This document shows, in pieces, positions 43,601 through 50,381 of a stretch of 64,000 nucleotides of DNA. This stretch comes from Streptomyces dysideae. GTDB taxonomy: Bacteria > Actinomycetota > Actinomycetes > Streptomycetales > Streptomycetaceae. The stretch is from the NCBI RefSeq assembly GCF_001514305.1, contig NZ_KQ949082.1, positions 125,365 through 189,364 on the forward strand, in the 5' to 3' direction. The notes under the pieces were generated by a model. It was not told the DNA's origin and made no database searches. It saw nothing but the letters and a program-made list of their open reading frames with translations. The position numbers were made by a program, and so were the translations under genes. Positions within the stretch are counted from its first letter, which is position 1; every line of letters begins with the position of its first letter.

Positions 43601-44596
43601 CTCGAAGCGGAACTGCCAGTCCCGGTACTCCTCCACCAGCTGCTTCGGCACCGGTTCGAACCCGTTGACGGTGCCGTCGGTGATCCGGTGGGCGGCCTTC
43701 ACATAGCCCGCGAGCACGGTGTGCGTCTGGCGGGGGTTCTCCACCATCACCGCGAGTTCCTCGCCGTAGGCGAAGTAGGCCCGGTAGGGGATCTGCACCT
43801 CGCCCCAGTACGCGTCCAGGGCGTCCTCGCCGGTGACGCCGAGGAACGGGTCGAGGGCGGCGCGGGCGTCGGCCAGGGTGCGGTCCAGGCGCAGCTTCTC
43901 GGAGATGTCGACGCGCATCGGCACGATGTGCAGATCGATGGCTCTGTGCTGGCTCGTGATCCGCTCGGCGATCTCCCGGGCGCCCTCGATCGCCTGCCGG
44001 TTCATGGCGAGGCCGATGACCACGGTGTCGGGCAGCGCGAGGGTGCAGATGCCCGCGCCCTCGGAGAACCCGGTACGGCTGTCGATGAGGATGTAGTCGT
44101 AGTCGCTGCCGTGCATCCGGTCCCGCAGCGCCGCCAGGAACTCCCGGCCGTCGTCGCTGGTCTGGAACGTGCCCCAGTCGAAGCCGTGCAGCCGACTGGC
44201 GTAGCCCCCGTCCATGCGGCCGGGACCGATGTAGTGCAGCTTGCCGCCCTGCGGGAACGGATGGTGGACGTCGACGGAGTAGCGCTCGAAGTTGGTGTGC
44301 ACGTCGTGCAGCCCGCGCAGCGTCTCCTCGGAGAGCGCCTCGTCGCTGTTGGCGGCGTCCGCGAAGGCGGTGAACATGTCGAGTATCCCGGCGCCGTAGC
44401 TCAGGTCGGCGATCGGAATGTACTTGGCGTAGTAGAGGTGCAGCCCGGGAGCCTCCAGATCCCAGTCGACGACCAGGACCGATTTCCCCTGACTGGCCAT
44501 GATCCAGGCGATGTTCGCCATCGCCATGGTGCGTCCCGCGCCCCCCTTGAACGAATAGAACGTGATGATCTTCGCCGGACGACTGGTACCGCTCAT
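40682..44596 (-). CDS. fxsT: FxsT: P-loop/TIR-like/NB-ARC/TPR protein of FxSxx-COOH systems
   Basis: A 1304-residue protein. Residues 1-300 are a MinD/ParA-like ATPase with a deviant Walker A (KGGAGRT, 17-23). About 335-430 is a TIR-like segment (TILNAPDDQMWADWITAQLA). About 490-760 is an NB-ARC module with GMKGAGKRQ (521-529) and Walker B RWLLVFDGAD (595-604). A winged-helix region follows, then about 400 residues of tetratricopeptide repeats. This order fits the FxSxx-COOH-system tetratricopeptide protein. Its ATG overlaps the fxsC stop (ATGA). The architecture resembles STAND-type sensors, in which ligand binding by the repeats triggers oligomerisation; that role here is inference. Confidence 0.88.
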   Translation of the reverse strand: MSGTSRPAKIITFYSFKGGAGRTMAMANIAWIMASQGKSVLVVDWDLEAPGLHLYYAKYIPIADLSYGAGILDMFTAFADAANSDEALSEETLRGLHDVHTNFERYSVDVHHPFPQGGKLHYIGPGRMDGGYASRLHGFDWGTFQTSDDGREFLAALRDRMHGSDYDYILIDSRTGFSEGAGICTLALPDTVVIGLAMNRQAIEGAREIAERITSQHRAIDLHIVPMRVDISEKLRLDRTLADARAALDPFLGVTGEDALDAYWGEVQIPYRAYFAYGEELAVMVENPRQTHTVLAGYVKAAHRITDGTVNGFEPVPKQLVEEYRDWQFRFERPADRLTMTILNAPDDQMWADWITAQLAPAGVDVVQPQPDDKRLEDSLPDTDYVVALLTPRLPGTPAGRAIERLTVAPTGTAPRQKFVGLRVSTARLAPHYDLPDAASLAGLDELTAHRVLLSRFSLSDSADTRFVPGHGPRFPGRQPDVWSLPMRNARFIGRARQLREIQQGFGFSMADHTAPRVLYGMKGAGKRQVALEYAHRFASQYDLVWWVPATSPDGIQASLRELARAINAHSGGARSGDDLPALREELRLGRHCPRWLLVFDGADGHETVEPFLPGGGTGHVLITSLNSQWPAEYETQQVEQFTREESLLLLGKGISGADDSALDRLADRVGDLPLLLRAAVAGLSAYPERIDDYIQLLDSREADAREEVLPGYGSIDAVYQLAFDKLRRQSVAAARLLELCAFLSPDGVGMNVIQSPAMLRLLSQLDERLRDSLRLRRVMNRLVEQELAAVDHKTRKLKVHRVVQDLVRGWMTPEERERTRAEVLGVLASMVPMDLERHESRHQEDFAELDRHVLACGALDSADPEVHRWLVSQVYHRWFSGRWTAARELGELVLDRWRPALGPDDTMVLRMETQVSAACRLLGRYKAALELSSHAVRIQRERDSQDTYTLLAARGYAADLRATGRFQEAYDEDKRTYSGLVNAIGREHNGTLEASGNLAVSRFYMETIEAAVDQDRNTYVARRRLFGEDDHRPWMSYAALGTYFRELGELADSELYLTRAWQRLLELVGPDDYHYLRALASLGMTMVRKGEAQQGLKRLQDAYKGFENQWGVRHPRTMACELSIAIGLHAAGRTGDAAVRTREVFDRYVEVFGPKHPFTSICRSNLALYLLGVEDHDPALAHARTAASELGAVFGYEHRYTLVARMNLNNCMDALGLQSGTRAAEDNGIHESCAQPFAWGDAHPVTLTALANLVASRPDDSAALRARLQHKVPECFTEGHRLGAALLAEPYHRVGADLEVQDV

Positions 44597-45903
44597 CCCC
44601 CGCCCCATGACTCTCTGGGTGTCCCGCTGAACAAGGGAGGCCAGGGCCCCCTGCCTCGTTTGAGCCAGCCGGCGCGCTCGCGCCGTCTGCGGATGAGCCG
44701 CTCCGCCGGGTCCTCCAGGGGCAGCTCATCCGTCGTGCCCCAGGGAGGGTCCTCCTCTCTGGCGTCCGCGAACGAGTCGGCCATCACGGCGGCCACGGTG
44801 TGTGTCAGTGACTCCGGCGACCCCACCTCGTGGTGCGAGGCGCCCAGCAGCCGGGCCGGGGTGCGCGACAGCGCCTCCCGCAGCCGGGACGCGGCCAGCC
44901 GGCTCTCCTCGTCCAGCCGGGGCAGCACCACCACGACGGCCGCGACCCGCGCCCCGCACCGCGCCAGCCGCTCCCACAGCACCGGGAAGCCGGGATCCCC
45001 CGTCATCCACGGATCGACCAGCACCAGCACGACGGCCGACGCGTCGGCCTGTGCCAGTGAGTCCGGGTCGCTGCCGTCGTGGGTGACGACGGTCAGCCGG
45101 TCGATGCCGCAGGCGTGCGCGGCCCAGCTGGCGGTGGCGGAGGCCGGCTCCTCGCTGTACGGGCGAAAGGGGCGCCACTCCTCGGGCGTCTCCCCATAGG
45201 CGTCGACGGACTCGCGCAGCCGTTCCATACGGGACCGGGTGCCGGCGACCAGGACCAGCAGGACGTGCCGCTCACCGGCCCGTGGCGCCTGATCGGCCGC
45301 GGGTGTCGGCCGGTCCGGGCGCTGCTCCTGCGCCGGGACCCGGGTGGGGCCGAAGTACGGCTCCACGGTGCGGCTCTCGGCCGCGTCCATGGCGGCCAGC
45401 GGAGTCTTCCCGGCCCGCGTCAGCCGCTCGGCGACGCGCCGCACGAGCGTCCGGTAGCGCTCCCGCAGGCCGGGGTCGCGCTGCATGCCCAGGACGCCCG
45501 GGCCCTGGTACCCCTCGCCGAAGTCGTCCAGCAGTTGGCCGGTGTTGGCCACCGCGCGGGGCAGCACCAGGGACTCGGCCCGCCACAGCACGCCGACCAG
45601 GGAGTCGGCCGGTTCGCCGGTCTGCCACAGTCTGCGGTCCATGCGCTCGCGGAAGACGGACCACTCCGTGGCGCACTGTTCGTCGTTCAGGTAGTCGGCC
45701 GAGTAGAGCACCAGCAGGGAGCGGCAGTCGAGGACAGCGGGATCCGGTCCGGGCGCGGGTTCCGCGTGCTTGAGCCGGCCCTCGGTGGTGGGGTGGCGGC
45801 CCAGCACGTTGTAGATCTCGTTCTGGACATCGAAGTGGAACCGCTGGACCGGTCCTCTGTCACCGGTCGAACTGGCGTAACTGGTGTAGAACAACGGCCC
45901 CAC
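44593..45903 (-). CDS. fxsC: TIR-like protein FxsC
   Basis: A 436-residue protein from GTG 45903, with a GGGGGG site six bases away; ATG 46026 is an in-frame alternative. The N-terminal 200 residues are TIR-like: LFYTSYASSTG, RFHFDVQNEIYNVLG, LLVLYSADYLNDEQCATEWS, SLVGVLWRAES. The second half is another Rossmann-like domain (HVLLVLVAGTRSRMERLRES, VVLVLVDPWMTGDPGF, VVVVLPRLDE). The catalytic Glu of NADase TIRs is not obvious, so it may bind rather than cleave nucleotides. It overlaps fxsT. The gene is separated from fxsB by 211 bases of lower-GC DNA. Confidence 0.85.
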   Translation of the reverse strand: MGPLFYTSYASSTGDRGPVQRFHFDVQNEIYNVLGRHPTTEGRLKHAEPAPGPDPAVLDCRSLLVLYSADYLNDEQCATEWSVFRERMDRRLWQTGEPADSLVGVLWRAESLVLPRAVANTGQLLDDFGEGYQGPGVLGMQRDPGLRERYRTLVRRVAERLTRAGKTPLAAMDAAESRTVEPYFGPTRVPAQEQRPDRPTPAADQAPRAGERHVLLVLVAGTRSRMERLRESVDAYGETPEEWRPFRPYSEEPASATASWAAHACGIDRLTVVTHDGSDPDSLAQADASAVVLVLVDPWMTGDPGFPVLWERLARCGARVAAVVVVLPRLDEESRLAASRLREALSRTPARLLGASHHEVGSPESLTHTVAAVMADSFADAREEDPPWGTTDELPLEDPAERLIRRRRERAGWLKRGRGPWPPLFSGTPRESWGGG

Positions 45904-46114
45904 AGCAACCCCCCAAGGGACCAGCCTCCCGAACTCATTGGTCGGTCCGAGCGTGCGCAACGGTGCCAATTCACGTCTATCATAGGCATTTTTGCCCTGC
46001 GCGAAGCCGCTTTGAAACAACGACATCTTCTCGGGTCCCTCTGAAGTGGCGCAATATGCCGGACATTTGTGCTGATCGGGGCGCTGATTTCGGGCGTGCG
46101 TTCCACCGGTCCCC

Positions 46115-47398
46115 TCATGGGCCCACCCGGCTTTTGATGTGCCGGATGAGCAGAGAGAGGTCCAGACAGTACACCGACGGATTGTCGAAATGTCCCTGTC
46201 CGAAGCGGTGGGCTCGCAGGCCGCCGCCGCACACGGCGACCAGGGGGCAGCGCCGGCACTCCGCGCTCAGCGAGCCGACGCCGTGCCGGGGGGCGCCGGG
46301 CAGCGCCAGCACCGCGTCGAAGGAATGGCTGAATATGTCCGTGCCGGTGTGGGCGGCGCCGTCCGCGACCGCGTTCAGGGACTCCGTCCAGGTCACGGCG
46401 CCGTCCGCCTGGACCACCACGGCCGCGGCGGGCAGCGTGCCGAGCAGCTCGGCGCTGCCGCCCGTCCCGTACGGGCGGTACGGGCCGTACGGGCTCAGGG
46501 CGATGATCGACTCGAACAGCCGGATCCGCACCGGCCGGCCGTCCGACCACCACCGGTCGAAGACCGTGCGGAGCCACTCCCCGTACGGCGCCTCCGTGCC
46601 GCTCGCGCCGGCCGGCGGAGTGTCCCAAGTCCCGTGCGGCAGAAGGAAGTCGACGGCCGGCGGGCGGTGCGCCAGTAGGGCGTCGTAGGTCCGCTCCGGG
46701 GCGGCGGCCGGGTCGACCGTGCACAGCAGGCCGCCGAAGAGGCCGCGGTAGCGCGGTGCCGCGAGCCGGGCGAGCGCGGCGGCCACCTGTGCGTGGCTGC
46801 CGGTCCGGGCGCCACTGCCCGGCCCGGGTCGGCCCCGGTGCCGGTCGTGGGTCTCCTGGTCGCCGTCGAGGCTGACCCCGACCTGGATGCCGTGCCGCAG
46901 CAGGGCGTCCAGTACGGCGTCCGTGAGGAGGGTTCCGTTGGTCTGCAGGGCGAGGTGCACCTCGGCGCCCGCCGCGCCCGCCGCCCGGCGGACCGACGCG
47001 GCGAAACCGCTGATCACCTCCGGGCCGGCGAGAAGCGGTTCACCGCCGTGCAGGATCACCCGGATGCGGCGCAGCCGGTGCCGGCGCACATGCTCGGCGA
47101 TCCGCCCGACGAGCCGGTCCCGGACCGCCGGGGGCATCGTCCGCGGGCGCGACCGCCATCCGGTGTCCCGCAATTCGTAGACGTAGCAGTAGTCACACGC
47201 GAGATTGCATCTGCTGTGCAGCTTGACGATGAATTGGTCGAATGCCGTCAGTGTGGTCGTGCCGTCGGAGGTCACGGAAATCCGAGGCTTTGGCCAATGC
47301 ACCGAAGGGGGTGAGGAGTCGCCCCAAGTCGGCCCCTGTGGAGCGTGCGCGACCGCCGTCCGGCCGACCGGTGCCCGCTGGTTCCGAGACCTCTCCAC
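46115..47398 (-). CDS. fxsB: FxsB-type radical SAM/SPASM peptide maturase
   Basis: A 427-residue enzyme from GTG 47398 (GGGGG site). KLHSRCNLACDYCYVYELRD carries the CX3CX2C motif binding the SAM 4Fe-4S cluster, and ILHGGEPLLAG (GGE motif) follows. The C-terminal SPASM part has CRRCPLVAVCGGGLRAHRFG and a final cysteine in PSVYC, matching FxsB proteins. Known FxsB enzymes crosslink an aromatic ring to a neighbouring residue in short peptides ending FxSxx-COOH. No such peptide is clearly encoded beside it. It shares a 136-base divergent promoter region with the TIR-SEFIR gene. Confidence 0.9.
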   Translation of the reverse strand: MERSRNQRAPVGRTAVAHAPQGPTWGDSSPPSVHWPKPRISVTSDGTTTLTAFDQFIVKLHSRCNLACDYCYVYELRDTGWRSRPRTMPPAVRDRLVGRIAEHVRRHRLRRIRVILHGGEPLLAGPEVISGFAASVRRAAGAAGAEVHLALQTNGTLLTDAVLDALLRHGIQVGVSLDGDQETHDRHRGRPGPGSGARTGSHAQVAAALARLAAPRYRGLFGGLLCTVDPAAAPERTYDALLAHRPPAVDFLLPHGTWDTPPAGASGTEAPYGEWLRTVFDRWWSDGRPVRIRLFESIIALSPYGPYRPYGTGGSAELLGTLPAAAVVVQADGAVTWTESLNAVADGAAHTGTDIFSHSFDAVLALPGAPRHGVGSLSAECRRCPLVAVCGGGLRAHRFGQGHFDNPSVYCLDLSLLIRHIKSRVGP

Positions 47399-47534
47399 TG
47401 CTGCCCCCGTTCGTCCCCCCGTTTACCGTACGCAGGGTGATTCGTGTGCGGTGAGGCATCAACTGGCCAACGTTCGGGACCCTTTCGGCGTGACTTCGGC
47501 GCCGCTGGGCAAAGGGGAGTGAAAGGGGGTGCCC

Positions 47535-48623
47535 ATGGCGATCGACTTCGTCACGAGTTTCGCGGCCGAGGAAAACCTGATGTATGCGGCACGGTTCCAT
47601 CAGGATCTGGCCACGGAAGTGGCCGGTCAGTTGCGGCGGCCCGTCCACGCGGAGAAGTGCACCGCCGAACTGACGCGCGAGGCCCGCCGGGCACTCGTCG
47701 CCGAGGCCCGCGTCCTGGTCGCCCTCTGTTCCCCGCAGTACTACGCGGACCCCGGCTGCGGCCGGGACTGGGCGCTCTTCCAGCACCGCCTGAACCAGAC
47801 GGGCCTGTCCTGCCCCGCCGACGCCCCGACGCGGGTGCTCGTCCGCTGGCAGCCGGTGGAACCGCCGCCGCCCGGACTGCCCATGGCCCCCGTGATAGGC
47901 GCCGCCGTGGTCGACCAGTACGCCGAGACAGGCCTCTACGGAGTCGCCCGGGCGCCGGGTATGGGCCCCGAGTCGGAGCCGTACTGCCGGGCCGTGCGCG
48001 AGATAGCGGCCGGTGTCTGCAAGGGCCACGCGGCGGACCTGCCCCCGCTGCCCGAGGACGACCGGCCCGACCTGCCGCCGGCGTTCCCGAAGGTCGCCGT
48101 GGTGAGGGTGCCGAAGCCGAGGAAGGAGACACCGTCGGTACGGCCCCGGCCCCGGGTGTTCATCTCGTACGCCCAGGACGAGGAGAACAACCCCGGCCAC
48201 GGGGCGCGGGTCGCCGCCTTCGCGAACCTCCTGCGCCGCAACGGAGTGGAACCGATCCTGGACCAGGACGCCGAGCGCCGGCCCCAGAACTGGTCGCGAT
48301 GGATGCAACGCCAGTGCGAGGAGGCGGACTTCATCATCGTGATCGCCTCACCGGCGTACCGGCTCCGGGCCGAGCACCGGGAGCGGCGCAGCGCGGTGGG
48401 CAAGGGCGTGGCGTGGGAGGGCGGCTACATCTGGGACTACGCGTACGAACACCGCGAAACCTGGCACCTGCGCGTCCTGCGCGTCGTCTTCCCCGAGCAC
48501 GACGTGGAGGACCTGCCCCGCTTCCCGGGCAGCGGCTCCGTGTCGTGGTACCCGATCGACCCCGAGACCGGGAAGGGCAGGCTGGACCTCCTCCTGGGCT
48601 ACCTCAAGGGCGACGAAGAGTGA
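47535..48623 (+). CDS. TIR-like plus SEFIR double-domain protein
   Basis: A 362-residue protein from ATG 47535 (AAAGGGGG site). The N-terminal half matches FxsC in order: DFVTSFAAEENLMYAARFHQ then DLATEV, VLVALCSPQYYADPGCGRDW, ALFQHRL, VLVRWQPVEPP. A linker of about 30 residues leads to a SEFIR/TIR domain (about 210-350): RPRVFISYAQDEENNPG, ARVAAFANLLRRNGVEPILD, DFIIVIASPAYRLRAEH, GGYIWDYAYEHRE. SEFIR domains mediate protein-protein contact in signalling. It is divergent from fxsB, so it is probably part of the same system and perhaps its effector or adaptor. Confidence 0.82.
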   Translation: MAIDFVTSFAAEENLMYAARFHQDLATEVAGQLRRPVHAEKCTAELTREARRALVAEARVLVALCSPQYYADPGCGRDWALFQHRLNQTGLSCPADAPTRVLVRWQPVEPPPPGLPMAPVIGAAVVDQYAETGLYGVARAPGMGPESEPYCRAVREIAAGVCKGHAADLPPLPEDDRPDLPPAFPKVAVVRVPKPRKETPSVRPRPRVFISYAQDEENNPGHGARVAAFANLLRRNGVEPILDQDAERRPQNWSRWMQRQCEEADFIIVIASPAYRLRAEHRERRSAVGKGVAWEGGYIWDYAYEHRETWHLRVLRVVFPEHDVEDLPRFPGSGSVSWYPIDPETGKGRLDLLLGYLKGDEE

Positions 48624-49200
48624 CGGCCGGCGCGGGCGGAAAAAAATCTTGGGATGCCGTACAACCCTCCCCGTACCTCGCGGGTCGTACTTGGCATCGG
48701 GACTTCTGGGGGAGGGATCTGGGGGGATCGCGGGGGTTCTGATATGGGGAGGGAAACCCGAGGGGGCCCGGTCGATCGACCGGGCCCCCTCGAAACATGC
48801 CGGGTGCCTGGAAGAAGACCCCGCAGCTCAGCAACACATTCGCGTACGGCCGCGCCTCGCCCGTCCGTACGACCAGCCGCGCCCCCGCCGACAGCTCCTT
48901 GAGCTTCTCGTGCGACACCAGTGTCAGGCCGTCGGGGAAGCGCCCGTCCAGCAGCACGGAAGCCGCCGGGTTCGCGTCCCGTACCTCCGTCGCCGCGGTC
49001 GCGCCCGCCACCACCAGCTCGGCCAGCAGCCCGTCCAGCACCTCGGCGAAGGACGGCACCCCGGCACGGAAGGCGAGGTCCACGACCCGGGGACCGTCCG
49101 GTATCGGCATGCCCGCGTCACAGACCAGCACCCCGTCGCCGTGGCCCAGCTCGGCGAGGGCGCCGGAGAGATGACGGTTGAGGATTCCGGCCTTCTTCAC
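48604..49200 (-). CDS. rbsD: D-ribose pyranase, with C-terminal read-through extension
   Basis: RbsD interconverts beta-pyranose and beta-furanose ribose for ribokinase. GTG 49200 overlaps the rbsK stop. Residues 1-130 are typical: MKKAGILNRHLSGALAELGH, DAGMPIP, RTGEARPYANVLLSCGVFF. The family normally ends about here (129-140 residues), but this frame continues through another 70 poor-quality codons, passing straight through a perfect 34-base palindrome (the probable terminator) to a stop at 48604, inside the convergent gene. Either the normal stop was lost, or transcription usually ends first. Confidence 0.85.
   Translation of the reverse strand: MKKAGILNRHLSGALAELGHGDGVLVCDAGMPIPDGPRVVDLAFRAGVPSFAEVLDGLLAELVVAGATAATEVRDANPAASVLLDGRFPDGLTLVSHEKLKELSAGARLVVRTGEARPYANVLLSCGVFFQAPGMFRGGPVDRPGPLGFPSPYQNPRDPPRSLPQKSRCQVRPARYGEGCTASQDFFPPAPAVTLRRP
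48759..48792. terminator. perfect 34-bp palindrome, probable terminator
   Basis: Begins GAGGGGGCCCGG and ends CCGGGCCCCCTC around the centre GATC (TCGATCGA), with no mismatch over 34 bases. It lies where the rbsKD transcript should end, just past the conserved end of rbsD, and could also serve the convergent TIR-SEFIR transcript. Confidence 0.75.
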
Positions 49201-50099
49201 AGGGCCGCCACCTCGTCCGCCGTCGGGAAGGACACCTGCGCGCCCTCCTTCGTGACGGCGGCCGCGCCGACCCGGGCCGCATGGGCCGCCGCCTCCGCCA
49301 GACCGGCGCCCGTCCCGAGCTGCCAGGCCAGCGCCGCCGTGAACGCGTCACCGGCGCCGGTCGTGTCCACCGCCGTCACCTTCACGGACGGGACCCGCGC
49401 GACACCCTCCGAGGACGCCACCAGCGCACCCTCCGCGCCCAGCGTGACGACCACCGACTGCGGGCCCTTCGCCAGCAGGAGCCGCGCCCAGTCCGCCGGT
49501 TCCTCGCTCACGCACGCGTCGCCGAGGATCACCTTCGCCTCGTGCTCGTTCACGATCAGCGGGTCGCAGGCCGCCAGCACCTCGGCGGGCAGCGGACGCG
49601 GCGGCGACGGGTTCAGGACGAAGCGGCTGCCGTCCGCGAGACCGCGTACGACCTCCACGACCGTCTCCAGCGGGATCTCCAGCTGGGCGGAGACCACCCG
49701 CGAGGCCTGGAAGAGGCTCGCGGCTGCCCGGACGTCCTCCGGGGTCAGCCGGCCGTTCGCGCCCGGCGACACCACGATGCTGTTGTCCCCGGACGGGTCC
49801 ACCGTGATCAGTGCGACCCCGGTCGGCGCACCGCCGACCAGCACGCCCACCGTGTCGACACCGGCCGCCCGCTGCGAGTCCAGCAGCAGCCGGCCGTGCG
49901 CGTCGTCGCCGACCCGGGCCAGCAGGGCCGTACGGGCGCCGAGCCGGGCGGCGGCGACCGCCTGGTTCGCGCCCTTGCCGCCCGGGTGGACGGCCAGGTC
50001 GGAGCCGAGCACCGTCTCCCCGGCCCCCGGCCGGCGCTCGACGCCGATCACCAGGTCGGCGTTGGCCGACCCTACGACCAGGAGGTCGTAGTCGTACAT
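49197..50099 (-). CDS. rbsK: ribokinase
   Basis: A 300-residue PfkB-family kinase that phosphorylates ribose at O5. VVGSANADLVIGVERRPGAG at the N-terminus, HPGGKGANQAVAAARLG (signature 1, about 40-56), NEHEAKVILGD, and DTTGAGDAFTAAL with the catalytic Asp of the GAGD anion hole (about 250) are all present. It is co-translated with rbsD by a four-base overlap. The usual rbs transporter genes and regulator are not adjacent: 50100-50381 upstream contains no gene, only a TTGACG-type promoter element near 50212. Confidence 0.92.
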   Translation of the reverse strand: MYDYDLLVVGSANADLVIGVERRPGAGETVLGSDLAVHPGGKGANQAVAAARLGARTALLARVGDDAHGRLLLDSQRAAGVDTVGVLVGGAPTGVALITVDPSGDNSIVVSPGANGRLTPEDVRAAASLFQASRVVSAQLEIPLETVVEVVRGLADGSRFVLNPSPPRPLPAEVLAACDPLIVNEHEAKVILGDACVSEEPADWARLLLAKGPQSVVVTLGAEGALVASSEGVARVPSVKVTAVDTTGAGDAFTAALAWQLGTGAGLAEAAAHAARVGAAAVTKEGAQVSFPTADEVAAL

Positions 50100-50381
50100 G
50101 GAGTTGCTCCCCTGGTCAGCGACCCGTAGGCCGTGCGGCGGGCGGCCGTCGTGACCGCCCGCCCGTTCCCCGATGTCAGCCGCCCGTCACGTCCGCACAC
50201 TACCGAGTGCTTGACGAACTCGGCGCGAACGGCGACCTGGACTGGTCGCGGCATCCGAACGGTCTCCTTCCTGGGCCTTCGCAACCATCGATGGAATTCA
50301 AGGCTGATCCTTGGCTCGCTCCGTCCACGGACCGCGCCGGTCGTCGCCGCGGCTGTCGGCGCCGGGCGGTAACGTCGGATC

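Noticed and set aside
47193..47462. An 88-codon minus-strand frame overlapping the fxsB start, considered as the Fxs precursor
   Set aside because: It lacks a convincing ribosome site, shares its second half with fxsB in another frame and ends in MQSRV rather than FxSxx.
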